Below, piece after piece: positions 43,518-51,993 of a stretch of DNA of 64,000 nucleotides. The stretch is from Myxococcus stipitatus (GTDB lineage: Bacteria; Myxococcota; Myxococcia; Myxococcales; Myxococcaceae), in assembly GCF_038561935.1 (NCBI RefSeq), contig NZ_CP102770.1, positions 8,618,001-8,682,000 of the forward strand, given 5' to 3'. Under the pieces are notes generated by a model that saw only the letters and a program-made list of their open reading frames with translations, ran no database searches and had not been told where the DNA came from. The first letter of the stretch is position 1. Each line of letters starts with the position of its first letter. Both the position numbers and the translations under genes were made by a program.

Positions 43518-45689
43518 TTGGAGTCGGGTCCAAACACCTACTGGGTCGGCCGCTATCGGCTGTCCGCGCGCATCGCGACGGGCGGCATGGCGGAGGTGTA
43601 CCTGGGCCGACGCTACGAGGATGACGGCCAGCGAGGCCCCGCCGTCGCCGTGAAGCGCTTGATGCCGCACCTGGCCTCGGACCGGCGCGTCGTCCAGATG
43701 TTCCTCAACGAGGCCCGCATCACCGCCCAGGTGCGGCACCCCAACGTCGTCGCCATCCTCGAGCTGGGCATGGAGGGCACCGAGCCCTTCATCGCCATGG
43801 AGCTGCTCGAGGGGCGCTCGTTCGCGGAGCTCCGTCAGGAGGCCGCCGAGCGCGGCCAGCGGGTCCCCCTGGGCATCACCCTGCGCGTGCTCGTGGACGC
43901 GTGCCGGGGCCTCGACGCGGCCCACCGCGCCGTCGACGAGTCGGGCCGCCCGCTGCGCATCGTCCACCGCGACTTCACCCCGGACAACATCCACGTCGGC
44001 GTCAACGGCGCGGTGAAGGTCATCGACTTCGGCATCGCCAAGGCGGAGACGCTGGGCGCCGGCACCGAGCCCGGGGTCCTCAAGGGCAAGTTCTTCTACA
44101 TGTCGCCGGAGATGATCGCCGGCAAGCCGGTGGACCACCGCGCGGACCTCTTCGCCGCGGGGGTCATGTTGTATGAGCAACTCTGTGGCCGCAGGCCCTT
44201 CACCGGGATGACCGCCGAGGAGGTCCTCGGCCGCATCGCGGAGGGCCGCGCCCGTCCGCCCACCGCCTTCGACCCCTCCGTCCCCGCGGGGCTGGAGCTG
44301 GTCTGCCTCACCGCGCTCCAGCGAGACCCCGCCGCGCGCTTCGACAGCCTCGAGTCCTTCATCGACGCCATCGAGGCCATCGGCGGCCCCGCGGAGGTCG
44401 CCACCGTCGAGGAGGTCGCCGCGTACGTCGACACCCTCTTTCCTCCCGACCGCGACCCCAAGCGCCAGGCCCTGCGCCGCGCGCGCATGGCGGACCCGTC
44501 GCACGGTGGAACCCCTCCAGGCCCTCGCCGCTTCGACCCCCACGCCGCGCCGCATGACGCCATGACGGTCCCCGCCGCATGGTCCCACATCATGCTGCCC
44601 GACGCGGGCGCGGCCCCGTCCACGGGAGCCCCGAAGAGCGCGCCCAGCAGCTCGGGCCCGGCCCCCGCGGACGCCCGCCCCCGGCCCACCGACTCGACCC
44701 CTCCCACGAAGAACGTCTCCGGCATCGGGGAAGGAGGCCCCGCCCGGGGTCGCGCGTCCCGGCTGGGCCGCCTCCTGCTCACGCTGCTCGCGCTTGGCGC
44801 GGTGGGCGCGGGCGCGGCGTGGCACTTCACGCGCCCGGGGGCCTCTCCCTCGGAGCGACTGACACAAGCCCAGGCGGCCGACACCACCGCCGCGAAGGTG
44901 ACGCTGCTGTCCGGCCTGGAGGCCGACCCGCGCGCCACCGCCGAGGAGCTCGCGCGCGCCGCGGCCCTCTTGATGGACGCCGGCGCCTTCCCGCAGGCCG
45001 TGGAGGTGGCGGAGACCTTCACCACGCGCTTCCCCGAGAACCTGGAGGCCCACCTGCTCGTGGCCCGGGCCGCGACGGAGCTGAACCGGGGCAAGCGGGC
45101 GGAGCGCGCACTCGACGAGGCGCTCGCGCTGGCCCCCAAGGACCTGCGCCCCTCGCTGATGCTGGCGGACCTGCGCGAGCGGCAGGGCGACCTGTCCGGC
45201 GCCGTGGCCGCGCTGGCGAAGGCGCATGCCCAGCAGCCGGGCTCGGCGCGGGTGGCGCCCCGCTACGGCCTCCTGCTGTCGCGCAGTGGCCGGCTGGACG
45301 AAGCCTCCACCGTGCTCACCGCCTGGACGCGCGAGCACGACGACGCGGCCAGCCTGGCCGAGCTCGGCTTCGTGCGCTTCCGCCAGGAGCGCGTGGACGA
45401 GGCCGCGGCCCTCCTCAAGCGCGCGGTGCGCAAGGATGGCCGGCTGGCCGTCGCGCACTACTACCTGGGGGCCGTCCTCTTCCGACAGGGCGACAGCGCG
45501 GGCGCCGAGCGCGCCTACCTGGAGGCGGACAAGCTGGCCCCGGAGGACCCCAGGGCCCTGGCCGCTCGCTGCCAGCTCCACGCCCATGGCGGCAACACCA
45601 CGGCCGTCGCGGAGCTGAAGCGTACGCTGGCGGAACGATTCCCCACTCAGGCCAACGTCCTCGCGGCGGAGTGCAAGGCGGGGAATTAG
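43518..45689 (+). CDS. Ser/Thr protein kinase with membrane segment and TPR tail
   Basis: Predicted 723 aa from TTG 43518. The kinase domain occupies residues ~10-285 with the glycine loop IATGGMAEVYLG, VAVKRLMPHL (Lys), catalytic HRDFTPDN, IDFGIAKAE and YMSPEMIAG. A Pro/Ser-rich linker follows, then one transmembrane helix (LLLTLLALGAVGAGAAW, ~residue 420), and an extracytoplasmic region of about five TPR-like repeats. Kinases with this layout are abundant in myxobacteria, where they regulate development and envelope functions. The TTG start and weak Shine-Dalgarno site are odd, but no better start fits. Confidence 0.92.
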   Translation: MESGPNTYWVGRYRLSARIATGGMAEVYLGRRYEDDGQRGPAVAVKRLMPHLASDRRVVQMFLNEARITAQVRHPNVVAILELGMEGTEPFIAMELLEGRSFAELRQEAAERGQRVPLGITLRVLVDACRGLDAAHRAVDESGRPLRIVHRDFTPDNIHVGVNGAVKVIDFGIAKAETLGAGTEPGVLKGKFFYMSPEMIAGKPVDHRADLFAAGVMLYEQLCGRRPFTGMTAEEVLGRIAEGRARPPTAFDPSVPAGLELVCLTALQRDPAARFDSLESFIDAIEAIGGPAEVATVEEVAAYVDTLFPPDRDPKRQALRRARMADPSHGGTPPGPRRFDPHAAPHDAMTVPAAWSHIMLPDAGAAPSTGAPKSAPSSSGPAPADARPRPTDSTPPTKNVSGIGEGGPARGRASRLGRLLLTLLALGAVGAGAAWHFTRPGASPSERLTQAQAADTTAAKVTLLSGLEADPRATAEELARAAALLMDAGAFPQAVEVAETFTTRFPENLEAHLLVARAATELNRGKRAERALDEALALAPKDLRPSLMLADLRERQGDLSGAVAALAKAHAQQPGSARVAPRYGLLLSRSGRLDEASTVLTAWTREHDDAASLAELGFVRFRQERVDEAAALLKRAVRKDGRLAVAHYYLGAVLFRQGDSAGAERAYLEADKLAPEDPRALAARCQLHAHGGNTTAVAELKRTLAERFPTQANVLAAECKAGN

Positions 45690-45782
45690 CTTCCCCCCAT
45701 GTGCCCTGGGTTCCCTCTCGCCCGGCCGGTCCTGGCCTGAGTGTTCCCGGGAGAACGCCACAAGACGCTCCGGAGCCATTCC

Positions 45783-46532
45783 ATGGGCACACGCGCCCTC
45801 ATCATCAACGCCGATGACCTGGGAATCGACCCCGCCGTCGACCGGGGCATCCTCCAAGCCATGCGCGAGGGAGTCGTCTCCTCCGCCACCCTCATGGTCA
45901 ACATGCCCCACGCGGAGGCCGCCGCCCGGGAGGCCGCGGGCCTGTCCCTGGGGCTGCACCTGAACCTGTGCCGGGGCGCCCCCGTGTGGAGCGACTTCCC
46001 GAAGGAGCACCTCGGCGCGGACGGGAACTTCACCGAGCCGCGCGCCGCGAGCCTCCCCGCCGACGTGGTGGAGGCGGAGACCCGCGCCCAGCTCGCGCGC
46101 TTCAAGGCGCTGACGGGCCGCGCCGCCACGCACGTGGACGTGCACCGCCACCTCCACCTCCACGCCGACGTCCTCGAGGGACTGGCGCGGGTGGCCGCGG
46201 CAGAGAAGCTCCCGGTGCGCTCGGTCGACTCCATCATGCGCCACACGCTGAAGACCCGGGGCGTGGCCACCAACACGCACTTCCTGGGCGACACGGGCGC
46301 GGAGCCCTACTGGACGCTGGACCGGCTGGAGTCGGAGCTGGTGACGCTGCCGGGCGAGGGCATCATCGAGCTGATGTGCCACCCGGGCCACCGCCCCGAG
46401 ACGCTCAAGAGCAGCTACGCCGCGCAGCGCGAGGTGGAGCTGGCCACCTTCCTCAACCCCCGCGTGCGCGAGGTGCTGGAGCGCACGGGCATCAAGCCCG
46501 TGGACTTCCGCGTCCTCTCGCAGGGGACCTGA
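45783..46532 (+). CDS. ChbG/HpnK (YdjC-like) carbohydrate deacetylase
   Basis: Predicted 249 aa from ATG 45783. Motifs of the YdjC family: LIINADDLGI (Asp pair), GLHLNLCRGAPV (His), THVDVHRHLHLHADV (His pair) and IIELMCHPGH. These coordinate a metal for removal of acetyl groups from N-acetylated sugars such as chitin oligosaccharides. Length is normal. It ends a few bases before the convergent histidine kinase gene. Confidence 0.93.
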   Translation: MGTRALIINADDLGIDPAVDRGILQAMREGVVSSATLMVNMPHAEAAAREAAGLSLGLHLNLCRGAPVWSDFPKEHLGADGNFTEPRAASLPADVVEAETRAQLARFKALTGRAATHVDVHRHLHLHADVLEGLARVAAAEKLPVRSVDSIMRHTLKTRGVATNTHFLGDTGAEPYWTLDRLESELVTLPGEGIIELMCHPGHRPETLKSSYAAQREVELATFLNPRVREVLERTGIKPVDFRVLSQGT

Positions 46533-46538
46533 CCCGCC

Positions 46539-48458
46539 TCACACGCGCGGCAGCAGGCCCACCGGAGCGCCCTCGCCCACGGCGGGGGTGACGCCCGCGC
46601 TCCTGCGCCGCTCCTGCATCAGCACGTTGCGCACGCGCGACACCAGCTCATCCGCCACGTAGGGCCGCGAGCACAGCGACGTGCCCTCCTGCGCCCACCA
46701 CGGCCGCGCGTCCCCCGCCAGCAGGATGGGCACCGGCCGGGCGCGCGGGAGCGTGGCGAACGTCTCCAGGAACAGGCCCGCGGGCCCGTGCGTGAGCGAC
46801 GTGGACAGCACGATGAGGTCCACCGGCAGGTGCGTGGCCCGGCGCAGCGCGTCCGCGCCCGCCCGCGAGGTGAGCACGTCGAACCCCTCCGCGCACAACA
46901 CGCGCTCCGCCAGGGCCTCCTGGGCGGCGTCCTCGTCCAGCAGCAGCACCCGGCGGGGCAGCCGCTTCACCTCGTGCGGCGGCATGCGCGGCAGGCTCAC
47001 GGTGAAGGTGCTCCCGTGGCCCTCCGCGCTCGCCAGCGTCAGCGCCCCGCCGTGCAGCCTCGCGATGGAGTGGCTGATGAACAGCCCCAGCCCCAGCCCA
47101 CCGAAGTTGCGGTGCGACACGTTGCGCGCCCGGTAGAAGCGCTGGAACACCTGGGACTGGTCCGCGCCGGGGATGCCGATGCCGTGGTCCTGGACGTGGA
47201 TGCGCGACTCGCCCACCAGCCGCTCCACCTTCACCGCGATGGGCTCCCCCGGCGGGCTGTACTTGTGCGCGTTCTCCAGCAGGTTCACCAGCACCTGCTC
47301 CAGCCGGTCCCGGTCCCCCCGCACCCAGACGCGCTCGCGGGGCACCTCCACGGAGAAGGGCCGCTCGAAGGCCGCGCGGAAGTGGTCCACCACCTCCGCC
47401 ACCAGCTGCCCCACCTCCAGCGGCGCCAGCTCCAGCGCCAGCTTCCCCGCATCCAGCCTCGACGCGTCCAGCAGGTCATCCACCAGCCCCGCCAGACGGT
47501 CCACCTGCCGCTTGGACTTCAGCACCGTGGCCAGCTCCAATGGCTGCCCCGCGGAGAGCCTGCGCTCCATGGTGTACAGCCCCAGCTTCAGCGGCGTGAG
47601 CGGCGTCTTCAGCTCGTGGCTCGCGATGGACATGAACTCCTCGCGCACCTGGAGCGCCGCCTTCGCCTCCCGCAGGAGCCGGGCGTTCTCCACCGCCACC
47701 GCGAGCTGGTTGGCCGCCGCCGTCCACAGCTCCAGCTCCCGCGCGGAGAAGGACGAGCCCTGCTCCTTGTAGAGCAGCAGCAGCCCCACCGTCCGGCGCG
47801 GCGCGCACAGCGGCACCGCCGCGAAGATGGAGCCCAGCGAGTCCCCATACCCGCGCTGGATGCCCAGCTGCGCCTGCCGCAGGGCCAGCGCCTGCCGGAA
47901 GGGATCATCCTCCGGGGCGAAGGTGTCCTCCGGGGCCTCGCCCCCCGCCAGGTCCGAGACGGCCGCGCGGCGCAGCTCCGTCCCGTCCTCCTCGCAGAGG
48001 TAGACCTCCGCGCGCCGCACCTGGGCGCAGCGCACCAGCGCCACCACCGCCGCCGCGCAGACGTTGTCCACCTCCAGCGTCTCCCCCACCGCCCGCGCAA
48101 TCTCCCGCACCGCCAACGAGAAGGCCCCCTCGTCGTCCACCCCCGAGGACTCCACCACCAGCCAGGCCCCCGGCGCCTCGTCCTCCCGCCCCGGCTTCAC
48201 CTGCACCCGCACCTGGTGCAGCGCGCGGGTGATGACGTGTCCGGTGTGGCCTCGGCCCTCGCGGATGGCCAGCTCCACCGCCTCCAGGCTCCGGCCCTGC
48301 TCGAGCACGTCCACGAGGTGGGTCCCTACGTGCAGGGTCATGCCGGTCTTCGTGGCGAAGTCCGGCTCGAACCACTGGACGCATAAGTCATGACCGACAC
48401 GCGCCAGCGCTTGCGGCAGGCACGAGAGGGCTTCTTCGACATCAGGGGGAAGCGTCAT
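46539..48458 (-). CDS. Hybrid-like sensor histidine kinase with degenerate receiver
   Basis: Predicted 639 aa from ATG 48458; sequence further upstream in this frame is non-homologous. The order is an N-terminal domain of unknown type, a GAF domain (~120-285; CAAVPLCAPRRTVGLLLLYKE is its core), HisKA with SIASHELKTPLTPLK (phospho-His), HATPase with LVNLLENAHKYSPPGEP and HRNFGGLGLGLFISHS, then a C-terminal receiver-like domain. In that receiver the acceptor Asp position is Ser (DLIVLSTSL) and the usual Lys is Arg (CSRPYV), so it cannot be phosphorylated in the normal way. No membrane segment is present. Output is probably a separate regulator. Confidence 0.88.
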   Translation of the reverse strand: MTLPPDVEEALSCLPQALARVGHDLCVQWFEPDFATKTGMTLHVGTHLVDVLEQGRSLEAVELAIREGRGHTGHVITRALHQVRVQVKPGREDEAPGAWLVVESSGVDDEGAFSLAVREIARAVGETLEVDNVCAAAVVALVRCAQVRRAEVYLCEEDGTELRRAAVSDLAGGEAPEDTFAPEDDPFRQALALRQAQLGIQRGYGDSLGSIFAAVPLCAPRRTVGLLLLYKEQGSSFSARELELWTAAANQLAVAVENARLLREAKAALQVREEFMSIASHELKTPLTPLKLGLYTMERRLSAGQPLELATVLKSKRQVDRLAGLVDDLLDASRLDAGKLALELAPLEVGQLVAEVVDHFRAAFERPFSVEVPRERVWVRGDRDRLEQVLVNLLENAHKYSPPGEPIAVKVERLVGESRIHVQDHGIGIPGADQSQVFQRFYRARNVSHRNFGGLGLGLFISHSIARLHGGALTLASAEGHGSTFTVSLPRMPPHEVKRLPRRVLLLDEDAAQEALAERVLCAEGFDVLTSRAGADALRRATHLPVDLIVLSTSLTHGPAGLFLETFATLPRARPVPILLAGDARPWWAQEGTSLCSRPYVADELVSRVRNVLMQERRRSAGVTPAVGEGAPVGLLPRV

Positions 48459-48655
48459 GTGCGCGGAAAAGGTGGCGGGGCCGTTGCCGCGATTATGAAC
48501 GCCCCCCGGCGGGCGCAACCGACCCTCCCCTCGTATTCGCCAGTGGTGGACGGCCGCCCCGTTGAGGGGCCGACAGAACCCTCCCCGGGCACCCGTGCGG
48601 GCTGGGCGGCACGTCGTGGATGACACCGAGCCCCGGTGTGCTAGACGACACCGCC

Positions 48656-49012
48656 ATGCCTTCGCAGCCGACCAAGGAACTCCAGACCTTCCCCAACCCG
48701 GCGTCAGACCGCGACTACGAAATCGCGTTCGACTGCCCGGAGTTCACCTGCCTCTGCCCGCTCACCGGCCAGCCGGACTTCGCGCGGTTCAAGATTACGT
48801 ACGTCCCGGACCAGTCCTGCATCGAGCTGAAGAGCCTGAAGCTCTACCTGTGGGCGTACCGCAACGAGGGGGCCTTCCACGAGAAGGTCACCAACACCAT
48901 CGCGGACGACATCATCAAGGCCATCCAGCCGCGCAAGCTCACGGTGGTGGGCGACTGGTTCGTGCGCGGTGGCATCGGCACCATCGTCACCGTCACGCAC
49001 GAGAAGAAGTAG
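48656..49012 (+). CDS. queF: NADPH-dependent preQ0 reductase QueF
   Basis: Predicted 118 aa from ATG 48656, the short (unimodular) type. It reduces 7-cyano-7-deazaguanine (preQ0) to preQ1 in queuosine biosynthesis. Landmarks: PEFTCLCPLTGQPDFA with the catalytic Cys, ELKSLKLYLWAYRNEGAFHE with the substrate-binding Glu/His, and DWFVRGGIGTIV. No other queuosine pathway gene is adjacent, but a divergent QueA-like gene lies 6 kb downstream (54897-55922). I saw no preQ1 riboswitch upstream. Confidence 0.96.
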   Translation: MPSQPTKELQTFPNPASDRDYEIAFDCPEFTCLCPLTGQPDFARFKITYVPDQSCIELKSLKLYLWAYRNEGAFHEKVTNTIADDIIKAIQPRKLTVVGDWFVRGGIGTIVTVTHEKK

Positions 49013-49025
49013 CCGTGCCCGGGGC

Positions 49026-49054
49026 GACGAGCGCCGCCCCCGGTGGTGCTCGTC
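49026..49054. terminator. Bidirectional hairpin between queF and a small membrane protein gene
   Basis: A 13-bp inverted repeat (GACGAGCGCCGCC / GGTGGTGCTCGTC with two G-U pairs on one strand) with a 3-nt loop fills the gap between two convergent genes. No T tract on either side. Confidence 0.6.
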
Positions 49055-49249
49055 TCACTCCGCCTTGTCGAAAATCGCGTCGGCCTTCTTGTTGAGGTCC
49101 GTCTCCAGCCGGTCCGCGGCCTTGTGGACGTTCTCCAGGCGGCGCGCGGCGGCGGCCTCCGGGTCCGTCTTCGCCGGGCGCTGAAGGACATACCAGGCGC
49201 CCGCGGCAAGCACGCAGAAGCCCAGCACGAAGGTGACGATGCGGCCCAT
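49055..49249 (-). CDS. Small single-pass membrane protein
   Basis: Predicted 64 aa: one hydrophobic N-terminal segment (MGRIVTFVLGFCVLAAGAW), then a charged helical tail with a heptad-like pattern (ENVHKAADRLETDLNKKAD). It sits just downstream of a protein kinase gene on the same strand, 18 bases after its stop, so the two may be co-transcribed. No family is recognised. It could be a small anchor or assembly partner of the kinase; that is inference from position only. Confidence 0.6.
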   Translation of the reverse strand: MGRIVTFVLGFCVLAAGAWYVLQRPAKTDPEAAAARRLENVHKAADRLETDLNKKADAIFDKAE

Positions 49250-49267
49250 GGACTGCCTCCTCCCGCC

Positions 49268-50356
49268 CTAGCGGGTGAGCTGTTGCACGAATGGCGCCCA
49301 CTGCGCCTGGGTGAAGTAAAGGCCGGTTCCCGCCGCGGACGCCAGAACGAGCGCGGCCAGCGCCCACTTGAGCAGCCCGCCAGAACGCGAGCGCGAGGTG
49401 TCGAAGCCCTCCACCACCGCGTCCAGCTCCTGGGGCCGCATGAGCTGCTGCGCCTCCGTGTCCGTCAGCTTCTGGCGGTGGCGCAGGAAGGCCACCAGCA
49501 GCCCCGCATGGGACACGGGGACTTCCTGCGCCAGGAAGACGTCCAGCTCGCGGCGCATGGCGGCGGCGTCCGGGAAGCGGTCCTCGGGCTTCACCTCCAT
49601 GGCGCGCTGGATGATGCGCACCAGCGGCGAGGGCACGTTGGGCGCCACCTTGCCCAGCGGCGTGTACTTGCCGTCGCGAATCTTCGCGAAGACCTCGCCC
49701 GCCGTCTTGCCGTGGAAGGGCCGCGCGCCGGAGAGCGCCTCGTAGAGCAGCACGCCCAGCGAGAAGATGTCGGTGCGGCCATCCAGCGGCGCCCCCGTCA
49801 CCTGCTCCGGCGACATGTACGAGGGCGTGCCCACCGCCATGCCCGCCTGGGTGAGCGCCTCCAGGCCCACATCCTTGGCGATGCCGAAGTCCATCAGCTT
49901 CACGTCACCGGACTTGGTGAGCATGACGTTGGCCGGCTTCAGGTCGCGGTGGATGATTTGACGGAAGTGCGCGTGGTCCAGCGCGCTGGCGATGCGCGCG
50001 GCGATGACGCCCGTGACGTCCGCGGGCAGCGGCCCCTCGCGGATGAGCGTGTGCAGCGTGGGCCCGTCCACCAGCTCCATCACCATGAACAGGCTGTCGT
50101 TCTTCTCCACCAGGTCGTAGAGGGTGACGATGTTCTGGTGGCGGAAGGTGGCCAGCGCGAGCGACTCCCGCCGGAAGCGCGACAGCGTCTCCTTGTCCCG
50201 CTTGCCCTCCGGCAGCAACTCCTTGATGGCCACCTCGCGCTGAATCATCTCGTGGAGGCCGCGATACACCACGGCCATGCCACCTCGGCCCAACTCCCCG
50301 AGCACTCGATATGCGCCAATCTTGCGATGACGGACGGCTTTCTCTGCGGAAGGCAC
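49268..50356 (-). CDS. Ser/Thr protein kinase with C-terminal membrane anchor
   Basis: Predicted 362 aa from a GTG start. Kinase core: LGELGRGGMAVVYRG, EVAIKELLPEG, catalytic HRDLKPANVML, MDFGIAKD, SYMSPEQVTG. A single C-terminal transmembrane helix (LLKWALAALVLASAAGTGLYF, ~residues 325-345) anchors it with only a short segment outside. There is no sensor domain of note. All catalytic residues are intact. It is divergent from the small lipoprotein gene, sharing an approximately 105-base promoter region. Confidence 0.93.
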   Translation of the reverse strand: MPSAEKAVRHRKIGAYRVLGELGRGGMAVVYRGLHEMIQREVAIKELLPEGKRDKETLSRFRRESLALATFRHQNIVTLYDLVEKNDSLFMVMELVDGPTLHTLIREGPLPADVTGVIAARIASALDHAHFRQIIHRDLKPANVMLTKSGDVKLMDFGIAKDVGLEALTQAGMAVGTPSYMSPEQVTGAPLDGRTDIFSLGVLLYEALSGARPFHGKTAGEVFAKIRDGKYTPLGKVAPNVPSPLVRIIQRAMEVKPEDRFPDAAAMRRELDVFLAQEVPVSHAGLLVAFLRHRQKLTDTEAQQLMRPQELDAVVEGFDTSRSRSGGLLKWALAALVLASAAGTGLYFTQAQWAPFVQQLTR

Positions 50357-50463
50357 GGGTGAGAGGCTACAGAACTGGACACGGACCGTCGATGTCTCAC
50401 GTGGCCACTCGAGCCATCCGCGGGTCCGGACTCCGGGTACACTGACTTTCCCCCCGCGCGCTC

Positions 50464-50685
50464 ATGACCCTTCGCCTGCTCGTCCCCCTCCTCGCCCTCT
50501 GCACACTCGGGGGCTGTATCGTCCACCGCTCCCACCACGACCACGGTCACGACCACGACTCGCGTCCGCCCAAGTCGAAGAAGTCCAAGAAGAACAGCAG
50601 GGATTGCCACCCGAGCCAGTACTGGGATGGCGACGAGTGCCGCCACAAGGGCAAGGGCAAGGGGGCACGCAAGCACGATGGGTGA
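50464..50685 (+). CDS. Small His/Lys-rich lipoprotein
   Basis: Predicted 73 aa. A signal peptide ends in the lipobox LGGC (Cys18), so the mature protein is lipid-anchored. It is then His-rich (HRSHHDHGHDHD) and Lys-rich (KSKKSKK), with a C-terminal pattern CHPSQYWDGDEC and a basic tail. The His stretch could bind a divalent metal. No known family is recognised; related short lipoproteins occur widely in myxobacteria. Confidence 0.72.
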   Translation: MTLRLLVPLLALCTLGGCIVHRSHHDHGHDHDSRPPKSKKSKKNSRDCHPSQYWDGDECRHKGKGKGARKHDG

Positions 50686-50747
50686 AGCCCTCGTGGCGCG
50701 GTGAGCGCGTCCCGCTCCCCGCCGGAGAGTTGTAGGGTGGGTGCGTC

Positions 50748-51890
50748 ATGCGCACCGATGCCGTCCCGCCTCCGTCGCCGCCCGTGCCCGCCGTCGCCTC
50801 TCCGGGCCTGAACCGGCCGAGGGAGACGGAGGACTGCACGCTGCTCAATGGCGGCACGGAGGCGTTCCCCCGCATGCTGGAGGCGCTCTCCTTCGCCCGG
50901 GAGCGAATCCACCTGGAGGTCTACACCTTCGAGCGCGAGGGCGTGGGCGCGCGCTTCGTCGACGCGCTGGTGGCCGCGGCGAAGCGAGGCGTGTCGGTGA
51001 AGGTGGTGGTGGATGGCTGGGGCAGCATCGGCCACAGCGCCGCGCTGACGCAGACGCTGCGGGCCGCGGGCGCGAAGGTGCGCGTGTACAACCCGCTCAC
51101 CTCGCTGCTTCTGGGCCGCGCGTGGCGCAACCACCGCAAGATTCTGCTCGTCGACGACACGGTGGCGTTCCTGGGCGGCATCAACATCGGGGATGCGTAC
51201 GCGGCGCAGGGGGACGTGCCCGGGTGGGCGGACCTGGCGGTGGAGCTGCGGGGTGACATCTGCCGGCAACTGGGCGCGAAGCTGACGGCGGGCGCGGCGG
51301 AGCTGAAGTCGGGCGCGGTGAGCCTGTTCCTGTCCGGCTTCAGCGGCGGCCACCGGCTGCGCAAGCGCTACCTGTCCGCCATCCACGGCGCGAAGCACAC
51401 GGTGACGCTCGCCCACGCGTACTTCCTGCCGGACACCCATTTCGTGAAGGCGCTGACGCGCGCGGCGCGCCGGGGCGTGAAGGTGTCGCTCCTGCTCGCG
51501 GGCCGCAGCGACGTGGTGTTCGCCCGCGCCGCGACGATGCGGCTGTACAACACCTTCCTCCACGCGGGGGTGAGCATCCACGAGTGGACGGACTCCACGC
51601 TGCACGCCAAGGCGGCGGTGGTGGACGGGCAGACGCTGCTGGTGGGCAGCTTCAACCTGGACCCGCTCTCGCTGGTGAACCTGGAGACGCTGGTGGAGGT
51701 CCAGGAGCCGCACGTCGCCGAGCAGGCCGTCCTCTGGCTGGACAGGCACATCTCCCACTCCCGCCAGGTGCTGGGCGAGCACTGCACGCGCTCCCCCTTC
51801 CAGCGGTGGATGCTGGATATCGTCGGGCTGGCGATGGCCCGCTTCGCCGAGCGCTTCGCGAGCTTCATGGGCCGGCGCCGCAAACGTTGA
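50748..51890 (+). CDS. Phospholipase D / cardiolipin synthase-like protein
   Basis: Predicted 380 aa. Two HKD motifs: RNHRKILLVDDTVAFLGG (residues ~125-142) and TLHAKAAVVDGQTLLVGSFN (~285-304), as required for the PLD-type two-histidine active site. IHLEVYTFERE and INIGDAYA are typical of bacterial cardiolipin synthases, but the transmembrane helices of the classic enzyme are absent. Probably acts on phospholipid headgroups at the membrane. It is followed on the same strand by a Ppx/GppA gene ~100 bases downstream. Confidence 0.92.
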   Translation: MRTDAVPPPSPPVPAVASPGLNRPRETEDCTLLNGGTEAFPRMLEALSFARERIHLEVYTFEREGVGARFVDALVAAAKRGVSVKVVVDGWGSIGHSAALTQTLRAAGAKVRVYNPLTSLLLGRAWRNHRKILLVDDTVAFLGGINIGDAYAAQGDVPGWADLAVELRGDICRQLGAKLTAGAAELKSGAVSLFLSGFSGGHRLRKRYLSAIHGAKHTVTLAHAYFLPDTHFVKALTRAARRGVKVSLLLAGRSDVVFARAATMRLYNTFLHAGVSIHEWTDSTLHAKAAVVDGQTLLVGSFNLDPLSLVNLETLVEVQEPHVAEQAVLWLDRHISHSRQVLGEHCTRSPFQRWMLDIVGLAMARFAERFASFMGRRRKR

Positions 51891-51993
51891 GGCCGTCACG
51901 CTTCCGTCACCCGGGGCGCGCGGCGGCGCACGCCCCCTCGCATGTCGTGCTGCGCCGGAGCGCCCGAGGCCCTACACTGACGCGCGCTCGACC

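Noticed and set aside
43269..46391. A very long open frame on the minus strand opposite the kinase and deacetylase genes
   Set aside because: No recognisable domain or family pattern, Arg/Gly/Ala/Pro-rich composition, and both real genes on the other strand have complete conserved motifs. It is an antisense frame of GC-rich DNA.
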